This document shows positions 1 through 6,100 of a stretch of 7,315 nucleotides of DNA, in pieces; position 1 is the first letter of the stretch; each line of letters starts with the position of its first letter. A program made the translations under genes and the position numbers. This DNA comes from Gemmataceae bacterium (GTDB lineage: Bacteria > Planctomycetota > Planctomycetia > Gemmatales > Gemmataceae), in the NCBI GenBank assembly GCA_025056835.1, contig JANWVS010000091.1, forward strand, positions 1 to 7,315, written 5' to 3'. The notes beneath the pieces are model-generated. The model did not search any database. It saw only the letters and a list, made by a program, of their open reading frames with translations, and had not been told where the DNA came from.

Positions 1-878
1 CCGAGGTCGTGGGAGCAATGAAAAACGCAGGGCACGCCGGCCGCTTCGCACAGTGCCGCCACTTTCCGCACGCCCCAGATGCCGCCGCATTGATGGGTGT
101 CGGGCAAGAGCACGTCGGCGGCGCGCAACTGAAGAATTTGCAGCACGATCTCCGGCGTCGTGACGGATTCGTTGAGCGCCAGCGGCGTGCTGGTGCGGCG
201 GCGCAATCGGGCCGATTCGGCGATCTCCCGCGCGTCCATCGGCTGCTCGAGGTATTGGAGGTTGTACTTCTCCAGTTCCTTGGCCAATTGCAGGGCGACG
301 TCCGGCGTGTAACCCATGTTAGGATCGATACGCAGCTTGAGCCGATCGCCAACGCCGTCGCGAATGCCGCGAACCATGTCCAGGTCTTCTTCGAGACGCC
401 GGCCGGCCTTGGTCTTGAGCGTCGTGAAACCGGCGTCCAGGTACTGTCGGGCGATGGCCTTAGCCTCGTCATACGGCCGAATTCCCATGCACGCTGCCAG
501 TTCAATTTTCTTGCGCACCGCGCCGCCGAGCAGCTTGTAGAGCGGCTGCCGGGCTGCCTTGCCCATGAGGTCCCACATAGCCATCTCGACGCCGCTGGCC
601 AAGTAGCTGCCTAGCGTGTTTTCGGCATACCAGGCTTCGATGTCGAAAGGGTCGCGGCCAAGCGCCTGGGCTCGCAATTGCTCGACCGGCGTACCGACGA
701 ACGAGTGATGGATCCAATCGTCGGGCGTTTCGCCCCAGCCAACCAGGCCGGTGTCGGTTTCCAGCCGCACCAGCAGCGATTCCTTGTACGTGCCGGCTTT
801 GTAGCGACTCTGATAGGGCGCGATCGGCGGCTTTTGGGGAATGCGCACGCGGAGGGCATCGAGCTTGACGATTTTCAT
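1..878 (-). CDS. Mandelate racemase/muconate lactonizing enzyme family protein (enolase superfamily), 3' end missing
   Basis: Family members abstract a proton next to a carboxylate in a Mg2+-dependent step and then dehydrate, racemise or cycloisomerise the substrate; sugar-acid dehydratases are common. The frame opens at ATG 876-878 with MKIVKLDALRVRIP, the usual first strand of the N-terminal capping domain, and gives 292 residues before the window ends. About 100 residues are missing compared with the usual 380-400. The barrel part starts near residue 125. Visible active-site elements are the KxK pair K155/K157 (TLKTKAG) and three metal-ligand acids: D185 (RIDPN), E211 (LEQP) and E237 (LNES). 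D260 and H262 (LPDTHQCGG) follow, with H287 and H290 (FHCSHDL) near the cut end. The D-x-H-x-x-GG segment recalls the glucarate dehydratase-like branch, but the substrate cannot be read from this. No clear SD precedes the ATG. The MFS gene lies 153 bp upstream on the same strand. The family call is secure; the reaction is not. Confidence 0.93.
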   Translation of the reverse strand, partial: MKIVKLDALRVRIPQKPPIAPYQSRYKAGTYKESLLVRLETDTGLVGWGETPDDWIHHSFVGTPVEQLRAQALGRDPFDIEAWYAENTLGSYLASGVEMAMWDLMGKAARQPLYKLLGGAVRKKIELAACMGIRPYDEAKAIARQYLDAGFTTLKTKAGRRLEEDLDMVRGIRDGVGDRLKLRIDPNMGYTPDVALQLAKELEKYNLQYLEQPMDAREIAESARLRRRTSTPLALNESVTTPEIVLQILQLRAADVLLPDTHQCGGIWGVRKVAALCEAAGVPCVFHCSHDL

Positions 879-937
879 GGCGGTTGACCGGAGGCTCTTT
901 GAGGGCGAGGCGGCGGCGTTCGAGCGCGAGCGGGCCG

Positions 938-952
938 ATGGTAGCTATCATA
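938..952 (-). promoter_or_regulatory. Candidate -10 element and near-palindrome upstream of the enolase-superfamily gene
   Basis: In the 153-bp gap before the enolase-superfamily gene, the minus strand reads TATGAT at 952-947, a good match to a sigma-70 -10 hexamer, about 70 bp before the ATG. The overlapping stretch 938-951 (ATGGTAGCTATCAT on the plus strand) is a 14-bp palindrome with six of seven pairs matched. No recognisable -35 lies 15-19 bp upstream. A palindrome this good is expected by chance about once per 700 positions, so the call is tentative. If real, it would be a promoter with an operator on top of it, separate from the transporter's transcript. Confidence 0.2.
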
Positions 953-1031
953 TGGCAATCACCAGGCGGCGGAGATGGCCGGACGGTGCGACTGAGCGGG
1001 CCAAGCGAGTGTCGCAGTGCCATCAGCGCCG

Positions 1032-2342
1032 TCAGTCGTCGAGCACTTTTTTCGTGCAGTCGATGAAGAGCCATGTCAACCCAGCCGCCAGGCACATAGC
1101 GGCCGTGCCGAAGAACAGCCCTGTCCAATCGTAGTTTTGCCGAAGCCAGCCGAGGATCGGACCAGCCGCGAAGCCGCCGACGGCACCGATGGTGTTGACC
1201 AGAGCGAACAAGGTTGCCGCGGCGCGACCTCCCATGTCGGTGATCGCGCCCCACTGCGTAGGCAGACTCCAATCGCTGAACAGCCGGGCGGTAAGTAGCA
1301 CGACCATGGCCAGGCGGCCGTCGGGCACGAAGACGCTCAAGCCTACCAAGACGCCCGCCAGCGCTTTGCCGGTCAGACCCACAAGGCTGCGCGCCCAGCG
1401 GCGTCCGACGCCGGCGCGGATCAGAATGTCGTTGAGCACCCCGCCGATAATGGCGCCCACCGCCCCGCCGATCAGCGGCAATGGCGCGAAGAACCCCATG
1501 GTCACCGGGTCGAGACTGCGACCCACTCGCAGAAACTCGGGGATGAGATTGACATAAAGTTGATCCTGAAAGGTGCTGGCAAAAGCGTAGAGCAGCAACA
1601 TGCCCAGGCTCAGGTAGGCTCGGTGGTCGCGGGCCAAGCGTGGTTGCCGGCTGGCGGCAGGGGACGACACGGCACCTTCGTCGATGAGTTGGCACTCCGC
1701 AGCGTTGGCCCAGGGGTGCTGTCGCGGGCTGTCGCGCGCCCAAAGGGCTACTAACACGGCCAGCAAGACACCGGGCACAGCGATAACGTAAAGCGCCGTG
1801 CGCCAGTCCAGACCGCACCATCCCATCAGGGCCGTCGCGATGATGGGGGAAGCACAGGCGGCCCCGAATCGGCCCATGGCCGTTATGACCCCCTGAGCAG
1901 TGGTGCGCCGCACCAGGGGAAACCAATTCCGGGTCATCCGGCTGACAATCGGATAGCCGCCGGCTTGGGCAAGACCGAATGCTGCGCGGCAACCGAAGAC
2001 GCGCCAGAACAGGCCACCCGTCCAGGCAATACCGGCCGCCGCCGCCGACCAGACCAAAATCATACTTGCGAGCAAACCCCGCGGACCGAGCCAATCGCCG
2101 GCGAGGCCGCTGGGCACTTGGCCCAGAGCATATGCCGCCATGAACGCCGAATCCAGCCAGCCGACGTCGATGTCGCTGAGATGGGGAAATTCAGCCCGAA
2201 ATTCGGGTTTGATCACGCCCCAGGCATAGCGGTGCACATACAGCAGCCAACTGACGGCACAGGCGACTGCGAAAATCAGCCAACGAACCCGCGTGGGCCG
2301 ATCAACTTCGCCAGCAACTCCCGAGTTGGCGCACCGCGACAT
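1032..2342 (-). CDS. MFS transporter, ACS-like (organic anion/sugar-acid type)
   Basis: This is an inner-membrane carrier of 436 residues with about twelve hydrophobic segments; the first spans about residues 21-43 and the last ends near 427. MFS motif A is seen after TM2 as GDWLGPRG (82-89), and a related loop follows in the second half (GGVLNDILIRAG, from 300). Other family marks are Arg38 in TM1 (YVHRYAW), the TM4 segment GLAQAGGYP leading to NWFP (139-142), and a hydrophilic central loop at about 205-240. These fit the anion:cation symporter-type group, which moves sugar acids and other carboxylates. ATG 2342 was chosen; a GTG at 2399 would add 19 atypical residues and run into an inverted repeat. 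Neither start has a clear SD. The enolase-superfamily gene downstream on the same strand suggests that both serve one acidic substrate. Residues at the usual proton-coupling positions are not acidic (H37, Q126). Confidence 0.92.
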   Translation of the reverse strand: MSRCANSGVAGEVDRPTRVRWLIFAVACAVSWLLYVHRYAWGVIKPEFRAEFPHLSDIDVGWLDSAFMAAYALGQVPSGLAGDWLGPRGLLASMILVWSAAAAGIAWTGGLFWRVFGCRAAFGLAQAGGYPIVSRMTRNWFPLVRRTTAQGVITAMGRFGAACASPIIATALMGWCGLDWRTALYVIAVPGVLLAVLVALWARDSPRQHPWANAAECQLIDEGAVSSPAASRQPRLARDHRAYLSLGMLLLYAFASTFQDQLYVNLIPEFLRVGRSLDPVTMGFFAPLPLIGGAVGAIIGGVLNDILIRAGVGRRWARSLVGLTGKALAGVLVGLSVFVPDGRLAMVVLLTARLFSDWSLPTQWGAITDMGGRAAATLFALVNTIGAVGGFAAGPILGWLRQNYDWTGLFFGTAAMCLAAGLTWLFIDCTKKVLDD

Positions 2343-2376
2343 AGGGGGATTATCTCGCAACAAGAGAACGAGCGAA

Positions 2377-2436
2377 CGGCACAGCGGAGCCGTGTCCACA
2401 ACACGTGTGGCGCATGCCGGCGCGGAGGCTGTGCCG
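2377..2436. repeat. 9-bp inverted repeat with an inner hairpin between the glycosyltransferase and transporter genes
   Basis: The arms CGGCACAGC (2377-2385) and GCTGTGCCG (2428-2436) are perfect reverse complements 42 bp apart. Inside lies a second, shorter pair, CCACA (2396-2400) and TGTGG (2406-2410), with a 5-nt loop. On the leftward transcript the structure follows the glycosyltransferase stop codon and is followed by the T-rich stretch TTCGCTCGTTCTCTTGTT. A large folded 3' end, a poor terminator, or a leader in front of the transporter are all possible. The long loop argues against a standard intrinsic terminator. Confidence 0.4.
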
Positions 2437-2439
2437 CGG

Positions 2440-2449
2440 TTCGGCCGAA
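2440..2449. repeat. Perfect 10-bp palindrome abutting the glycosyltransferase stop codon
   Basis: TTCGGCCGAA at 2440-2449 is its own reverse complement and begins immediately after the TGA at 2450-2452 on the leftward transcript. Next to it, 2434-2439 is the palindrome CCGCGG. It could seed a small hairpin at the mRNA 3' end or be a protein-binding dyad. It is short enough to be chance in G+C-rich DNA. Confidence 0.3.
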
Positions 2450-3868
2450 TCAGCCGGCGAGTTGCTTCGCCGATTCTGCTGCTGCGTGAGCCATCGCGCC
2501 GGAGCGCTCAGCCTCCAAGAATCCTTGCAGCACCTGCACCGTCTCCCGGGCCATCACAGCGGCATGGAAACGTTCGCGAACGGCAGCTTGGCCCCGTCGG
2601 CCTAATTCACGGGCTTCCGAGGGGTTGGTCAGCAGTCGGCGCAATCCGTCGGCCAAAGCGACCGGATCACCGGGTGGGACCAATAGCCCTCCGCCGGTTG
2701 CCGCAATCAACTCCGGAAACGCGCCATGCCGGGGCTGAACCACGGGCACGGCATTGGCCCAAGCCTCAAGAAGGTACAACCCTTTAGGCTCGCGATAGAC
2801 CGTCGGAACCGAGAGTACGTCGCACCCTTGGAGGAAGCGGACTTTACTGGCAAGGTCGGGGCAGTCGTGGTGCTCGAAATCGCTGAGGAGTCGGTCGTCC
2901 GCCAGACGGCGTTTTTGTTCGTCGAAATAACCTCGGTGCTCGGCAGCCAACCAACCTGCGACACGCAAGCGGCAAGCAGGCAGACCGGGCGACTTCTTCA
3001 AGAGCCGAAACGCTTCGATCAACAGGTGCAATCCTTTTTGCGGGCAAATGCGAGCGAAATAGCCGATCGCAAACGGTCGCGACGACGGGGCCGATGGTGT
3101 TGGCCGACCGTCAACAGACGCGGCAGGCAACGCCGCTGTACTGGCGTTTACTCCCGGCGGCGCCGCCGCGATCCCGTGTCCCTGGAGATTGATACCAGGG
3201 TAAACAACGGCGATGCGTTCGCGCGGCAGGTCGAGATACTCGGCCATGAAATCGGCATAGTAACGGCTAGTCGTGAGGTAACCAGCCAGGACGGCACAGT
3301 TCTCTCGGATCAAGCGTTTGGCTTCGCGGCGAATCGACGTCGGTAGGGCTTCCAAGAAAATGTCATCGCCTTGCAGAGTGCCGACGATTGGTCTGGGCCA
3401 TTCCCGGCAAAGCTTCGGCACCAGGCCGGAGATCAACACATTGCTGAGCACAACAACGTCGGGACGCACGTCACGGGAGAGCCATTGCACGAGTTCGACA
3501 ACCTCTTTTTTTTGGTGGCCATGTTCACCCCGCAGCATCGACAAGGTTAATTCACCTAATTGCTCGGCCCGGGTGGACACGGCAAATCGCGAAACCCACT
3601 TGAGCAGCGGCGGCCAATCGAAGAGGCGGTCGACGAACCGGGGAGTGTAACGAAACAGCGGCCATTTCTGTTGCAAGTAGACGTTGATGCCGCCCAGAAA
3701 GACACGAGGCTGAGCCACGCTTTCTTCATCCGTGCGGATGGGTGTGTAAGTGGGAATCAAAACTGCGTCGTGGCCTTGGGCGATCAGAGCGGCCGCAAGA
3801 GTGTTATCACGCAAGCAGCTGCCGCAAAACATTCCGCCCGCGCCTGCGGTAAGGTACGCAATCTTCAT
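2450..3868 (-). CDS. Glycosyltransferase family 4 (GT-B fold)
   Basis: This 472-residue cytoplasmic enzyme probably transfers a sugar from a nucleotide-sugar donor, with retention of configuration as in GT4, during polysaccharide or glycolipid assembly; donor and acceptor are unknown. The N-terminal Rossmann half starts directly with MKIAYLTAGAGGMFCGSCLRD, a glycine loop containing C15 and C18. The C-terminal half starts around 266 with IGYFARICPQKGLHLLIEAF. The donor-site EX7E motif is E360 to E368 (EPKGLYLLE), followed by GAFPELI, GGGLLVPPGDP and a C-terminal helix. The halves are joined by an Ala/Pro/Ser-rich linker (about 230-264) that looks disordered. ATG 3868 was chosen because strand 1 begins there; the open frame runs upstream to 4156, but those 96 residues are Arg-rich and unlike the family. 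The leftward transporter gene follows after about 107 bp, and the next gene upstream is divergent. No SD precedes the ATG. Confidence 0.93.
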   Translation of the reverse strand: MKIAYLTAGAGGMFCGSCLRDNTLAAALIAQGHDAVLIPTYTPIRTDEESVAQPRVFLGGINVYLQQKWPLFRYTPRFVDRLFDWPPLLKWVSRFAVSTRAEQLGELTLSMLRGEHGHQKKEVVELVQWLSRDVRPDVVVLSNVLISGLVPKLCREWPRPIVGTLQGDDIFLEALPTSIRREAKRLIRENCAVLAGYLTTSRYYADFMAEYLDLPRERIAVVYPGINLQGHGIAAAPPGVNASTAALPAASVDGRPTPSAPSSRPFAIGYFARICPQKGLHLLIEAFRLLKKSPGLPACRLRVAGWLAAEHRGYFDEQKRRLADDRLLSDFEHHDCPDLASKVRFLQGCDVLSVPTVYREPKGLYLLEAWANAVPVVQPRHGAFPELIAATGGGLLVPPGDPVALADGLRRLLTNPSEARELGRRGQAAVRERFHAAVMARETVQVLQGFLEAERSGAMAHAAAESAKQLAG

Positions 3869-3874
3869 GCGGCC

Positions 3875-3880
3875 ATTGTA
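3875..3880 (-). promoter_or_regulatory. Candidate -10 hexamer right before the glycosyltransferase start
   Basis: TACAAT on the minus strand differs from TATAAT at one position. Counting seven bases downstream places the expected transcription start at or next to the A of the ATG at 3868, which would make a leaderless mRNA. This agrees with the absence of an SD there. No -35 match is seen at 16-18 bp spacing, so the call is weak. Confidence 0.2.
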
Positions 3881-4158
3881 TGGGACCAGCCTTAGCGAAG
3901 GACTCGAACATCTCGGCCGGGCGGTTGGCATATCACTTGGGCGCGGGTGTTTCGCGCAGCCATTGTGCCGATTCCGCGCACTTCGTACGTCTATGGTTGC
4001 CGAGATCGGGACAAACCCCGCGGTTGTGCGGCGATTGACAAGCACACGGCAGCGGTCGCGGCGCCGAATGCAGAGCGTCCACGCCGACTGGCCCACGATT
4101 TGCGAGAGGCCTAGCCAGGCTGACAAAGTTCTCGGCAGTCGAGCAAACACTCGCAATC

Positions 4159-4166
4159 GGAGAGGA
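4159..4166 (+). promoter_or_regulatory. Ribosome binding site of the cytochrome gene
   Basis: GGAGAGGA lies seven bases before ATG 4174 and fixes that start. It is one of only three clear SD sequences in the window; the others precede 5249 and 6112. Confidence 0.75.
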
Positions 4167-4173
4167 AACGGTC

Positions 4174-4620
4174 ATGCGTACTCTATGTTGGATTCGTCGA
4201 AGCTTAGCGGTTGGGCTATTGCTTGGCATCGGTTGGACCAGCTCGGCGCAGCCGCGCGAGGGGTTGCGGAAGCTTATGGTGCAGAAGCTCGACAGCTCCA
4301 AGACCGTCCTGGAGGGGATTGCGTTGGCTGATTTTAACAAGATCATCAAGCACGCCGAAAAATTGATCCAGTTAAGCAAGACGGCGGAGTGGTTCGTCTA
4401 CAAGACGCCGCGCTATGAGCTTCACAGCAATGAATTTCGGCGAGCGGCCGAGTCGCTCATCGCCAAGGCCCAAGCGAAGAACCTCGACGGCGTGACCTTG
4501 GCCTACTTCGACCTGACCATGAGTTGCGTTCGCTGCCATCAGTACGTGCGCGAAGTTCGTGACGCCCGATTGCCGGTGCCGCAGGGCGGCTACGCTCATG
4601 GGGCGGTTGGGACGGAGTGA
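4174..4620 (+). CDS. Secreted class II (cytochrome c'/c556-like) cytochrome c
   Basis: This is a small periplasmic haem protein of 148 residues, presumably an electron carrier or gas/redox-responsive protein. Residues 1-25 form a signal peptide: a basic start (MRTLCWIRRS), a hydrophobic core (LAVGLLLGIG) and a likely cut after SSA at 25. The rest is mostly helical, as expected of the class II four-helix bundle. The single haem site CVRCH (C118, C121, H122) lies near the C-terminus, which distinguishes class II from ordinary class I cytochromes, where it is near the N-terminus. M35, about ten residues into the mature chain, is where c556-type proteins carry the sixth iron ligand, so a six-coordinate haem is inferred. 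An SD (GGAGAGGA, seven bases upstream) supports ATG 4174. The gene diverges from the glycosyltransferase, and the response regulator starts 136 bp later. No redox partner gene is visible. Confidence 0.85.
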   Translation: MRTLCWIRRSLAVGLLLGIGWTSSAQPREGLRKLMVQKLDSSKTVLEGIALADFNKIIKHAEKLIQLSKTAEWFVYKTPRYELHSNEFRRAAESLIAKAQAKNLDGVTLAYFDLTMSCVRCHQYVREVRDARLPVPQGGYAHGAVGTE

Positions 4621-4688
4621 CTCGCGCAAACCAACCAGGCCATGACTGAGAACATTTCGAACCGCTGGTCGGGAGCGGCGCCACATTT

Positions 4689-4710
4689 GCCTTGTTGCCT
4701 GGATCAAGGC
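4689..4710 (+). terminator. Weak hairpin between the cytochrome and response-regulator genes
   Basis: GCCTTG (4689-4694) and CAAGGC (4705-4710) can pair around a 10-nt loop about 70 bases after the cytochrome stop. Only a short, interrupted T-rich stretch follows (TTGCTAGCTT). This could be a poor terminator or part of the next gene's leader; the evidence is only the inverted repeat. Confidence 0.2.
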
Positions 4711-4756
4711 TTGCTAGCTTGAAGGAGTACCCCCACGCAAGGCAAGGTAGCGCAAC

Positions 4757-5155
4757 ATGGCTGATCAAAAAGTAATTCTCATCGTGGACGACGATCTGGA
4801 ATTGTCCGACGGGATCCGGGCCGTGTTGGAGAATTTAGGGCACAAAGTGCTTCAGGCTCGCGACGGCCAACAGGGCAAGCAGATGGTCTACAACTACCGC
4901 CCCGACCTGATGATTCTCGACATGATGATGCCGCGCATGGGCGGCTATCCGGTGCTGGAGCATTTCCGCGGCAAACCCGATGCACCGCCGATCATCATGA
5001 TCACGGCCAACGAAGGCAGTCGGCACAAGGCGTACGCCGAATACCTGGGGGTGATCGACTACATCCGCAAGCCGTTCGCCATGGAGCGTCTTTTGGAAGC
5101 CGTGGAGAAGGGCTTGGCAGCGAAAAAGCCAAACCCAGCAGAGCCTCCCCAGTGA
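4757..5155 (+). CDS. Stand-alone response regulator receiver (REC) protein, CheY-like
   Basis: A 132-residue cytoplasmic protein made of one receiver domain with no output domain. It would accept a phosphoryl group from a histidine kinase or phosphotransfer protein and act through protein contacts. All the receiver marks are present: acidic cluster D11-D13 (IVDDDLEL), phospho-acceptor D55 (LMILDMMMP), T83 (MITAN), Y102 and K105 (DYIRKPF). The domain ends near 120 and a short Pro/Lys-rich tail follows (AAKKPNPAEPPQ). ATG 4757 is forced, because an in-frame TAG lies at 4748-4750. The SD is poor: AAGG motifs at 4739-4748 are the nearest, while a perfect AAGGAG at 4722-4727 is about 30 bases away, too far to serve directly. 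No kinase gene lies in the window, so it is an orphan regulator with an unknown partner. Confidence 0.95.
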   Translation: MADQKVILIVDDDLELSDGIRAVLENLGHKVLQARDGQQGKQMVYNYRPDLMILDMMMPRMGGYPVLEHFRGKPDAPPIIMITANEGSRHKAYAEYLGVIDYIRKPFAMERLLEAVEKGLAAKKPNPAEPPQ

Positions 5156-5236
5156 CCTGTCGCACCTAACCACGAACCACGGCGCAGGAAGTTCAGAGGT
5201 GTTCGTTCGACGTCCGCTTTGTATCCTGATCGGTGC

Positions 5237-5241
5237 GGAGG
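5237..5241 (+). promoter_or_regulatory. Ribosome binding site of the TIM-barrel gene
   Basis: GGAGG lies seven bases before ATG 5249. It decides the start against an in-frame TTG at 5219 that would add ten residues and place the SD inside the coding region. Confidence 0.75.
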
Positions 5242-5248
5242 TCGAAGC

Positions 5249-6079
5249 ATGCAGCGGTTTTCTCGCGACGAATGTTTGCGGCGCCTGCGCGACCAGGTTG
5301 CTGCGGGCAAGCCGATCATCGGCGGCGGCGCCGGGACGGGCATATCGGCCAAATGCGCAGAGGCCGGCGGTATCGATTTGATCATTGTATACAACTCCGG
5401 CCGGTTTCGCATGGCCGGCCGCGGCTCCCTCTCCGGCATGATGCCCTACGGCGACGCCAATGCCATCGTCATGGACATGGCCCGCGAAGTGCTTCCCATC
5501 GTGCAACACACACCCGTCCTCGCCGGCGTCTGTGGTACCGATCCGTTCCGCATCATGAAACACTTCCTTCGCGACATACAAGCCGCCGGCTTCTCCGGGG
5601 TTCAAAATTTTCCTACCGTCGGCCTGATCGACGGCACGTTTCGGCAAGGGCTTGAGGAAACCGATATGGGCTTCGACAAGGAGGTCGAGATGATCCGCTT
5701 GGCCGGCGAAATGGGCTTGTTGACCTGTCCCTATGTGTTCACGGAAGACGAGGCTCGCGCCATGGCTCGAGCCGGTGCCGATGTACTGATCCCGCACATG
5801 GGGCTGACGACCAAGGGCACGATCGGCGCCCGAACCGCCTTAAGTTTGGCCGACGCGGCGAAAAAAGTACAGGCCTTGGCAGACGCCGCCCGGGAAGTTC
5901 GACCGGACATCTTGGTACTGTGCCACGGCGGTCCCATTTCCGAACCGGAGGACGCCCAATATGTCCTCGACCACACCAAGGGCATCGTCGGCTTTTTCGG
6001 CGCTTCGAGCGTGGAGCGGTTGCCTACGGAAGTCGCAATTACTGCTTGCGTGAGAAAGTTCAAGGCAATGCGAATCTAA
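5249..6079 (+). CDS. Phosphoenolpyruvate hydrolase family / TIM-barrel protein (COG5564-like)
   Basis: This 276-residue protein belongs to the family named PEP hydrolase-like, related to the PEP mutase/isocitrate lyase barrels and to a domain of the plant Tm-1 resistance protein. Its true reaction is not established. Family segments seen in order are [20 protein letters not shown] (25-44), the [16 protein letters not shown] stretch (48-63), [10 protein letters not shown] (65-74), [10 protein letters not shown] (91-100), [13 protein letters not shown] (117-129), [15 protein letters not shown] (135-149), [12 protein letters not shown] (183-194), LCHGGPI (224-230) and [17 protein letters not shown] (248-264). 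The chain is the usual full length and all these glycine-rich loops look intact. GGAGG seven bases upstream supports ATG 5249. It follows the receiver gene after 93 bp and precedes the phosphatase gene by 32 bp, so co-transcription with the latter is likely. The cytoplasmic location is inferred from the lack of a signal peptide. Confidence 0.92.
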   Translation: MQRFSRDECLRRLRDQVAAGKPIIGGGAGTGISAKCAEAGGIDLIIVYNSGRFRMAGRGSLSGMMPYGDANAIVMDMAREVLPIVQHTPVLAGVCGTDPFRIMKHFLRDIQAAGFSGVQNFPTVGLIDGTFRQGLEETDMGFDKEVEMIRLAGEMGLLTCPYVFTEDEARAMARAGADVLIPHMGLTTKGTIGARTALSLADAAKKVQALADAAREVRPDILVLCHGGPISEPEDAQYVLDHTKGIVGFFGASSVERLPTEVAITACVRKFKAMRI

Positions 6080-6100
6080 CGTCGCGTCGCCGCCGATGGT

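Larger units (their letters stand above)
3869..4173. other. Divergent intergenic region, 305 bp, no gene seen
   Basis: This gap must hold the promoters for the leftward glycosyltransferase and the rightward cytochrome gene. On the minus strand TACAAT (3880-3875) lies seven bases from the glycosyltransferase ATG. On the plus strand TTGACA occurs at 4035-4040, but nothing resembling a -10 lies 15-19 bp after it. Short frames crossing the gap on both strands lack start signals and family features. No tRNA, riboswitch or long repeat was recognised. Confidence 0.6.

Noticed and set aside
9..614. Plus-strand open frame of 201 codons at the left edge
   Set aside because: It is antisense to the enolase-superfamily gene; its His/Arg/Ala-rich translation has no recognisable domain and no convincing start signal.
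502..2094. Long minus-strand open frame of 530 codons spanning the enzyme and transporter genes
   Set aside because: Its translation is Arg/Pro-rich with no family motif, and it overlaps the transporter and the enolase-superfamily gene, which show clear motifs in their own frames.
4035..4040. TTGACA as a -35 for the cytochrome gene
   Set aside because: No -10-like hexamer occurs 15-19 bp downstream in this G+C-rich stretch.
3869..4156. N-terminal extension of 96 residues on the glycosyltransferase
   Set aside because: It is Arg-rich, unlike GT4 proteins, and the family's first strand begins exactly at ATG 3868.
3933..4379. Minus-strand frame of 148 codons across the divergent gap and the cytochrome start
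   Set aside because: It lies antisense to the cytochrome, which has a signal peptide, haem motif and good SD; the competing frame has none of these.
4677..4690. GG-N10-GC spacing (CGGCGC...TTTGCC) resembling a sigma-54 promoter before the receiver gene
   Set aside because: Only the GG/GC pairs and about half of the other consensus positions match; such spacing is common by chance in G+C-rich DNA and no enhancer-binding site is seen.
4835..5797. Minus-strand frame of 320 codons over the receiver and TIM-barrel genes
   Set aside because: It is a shadow of two clearly coding plus-strand genes; its translation has no family match that I recognise.
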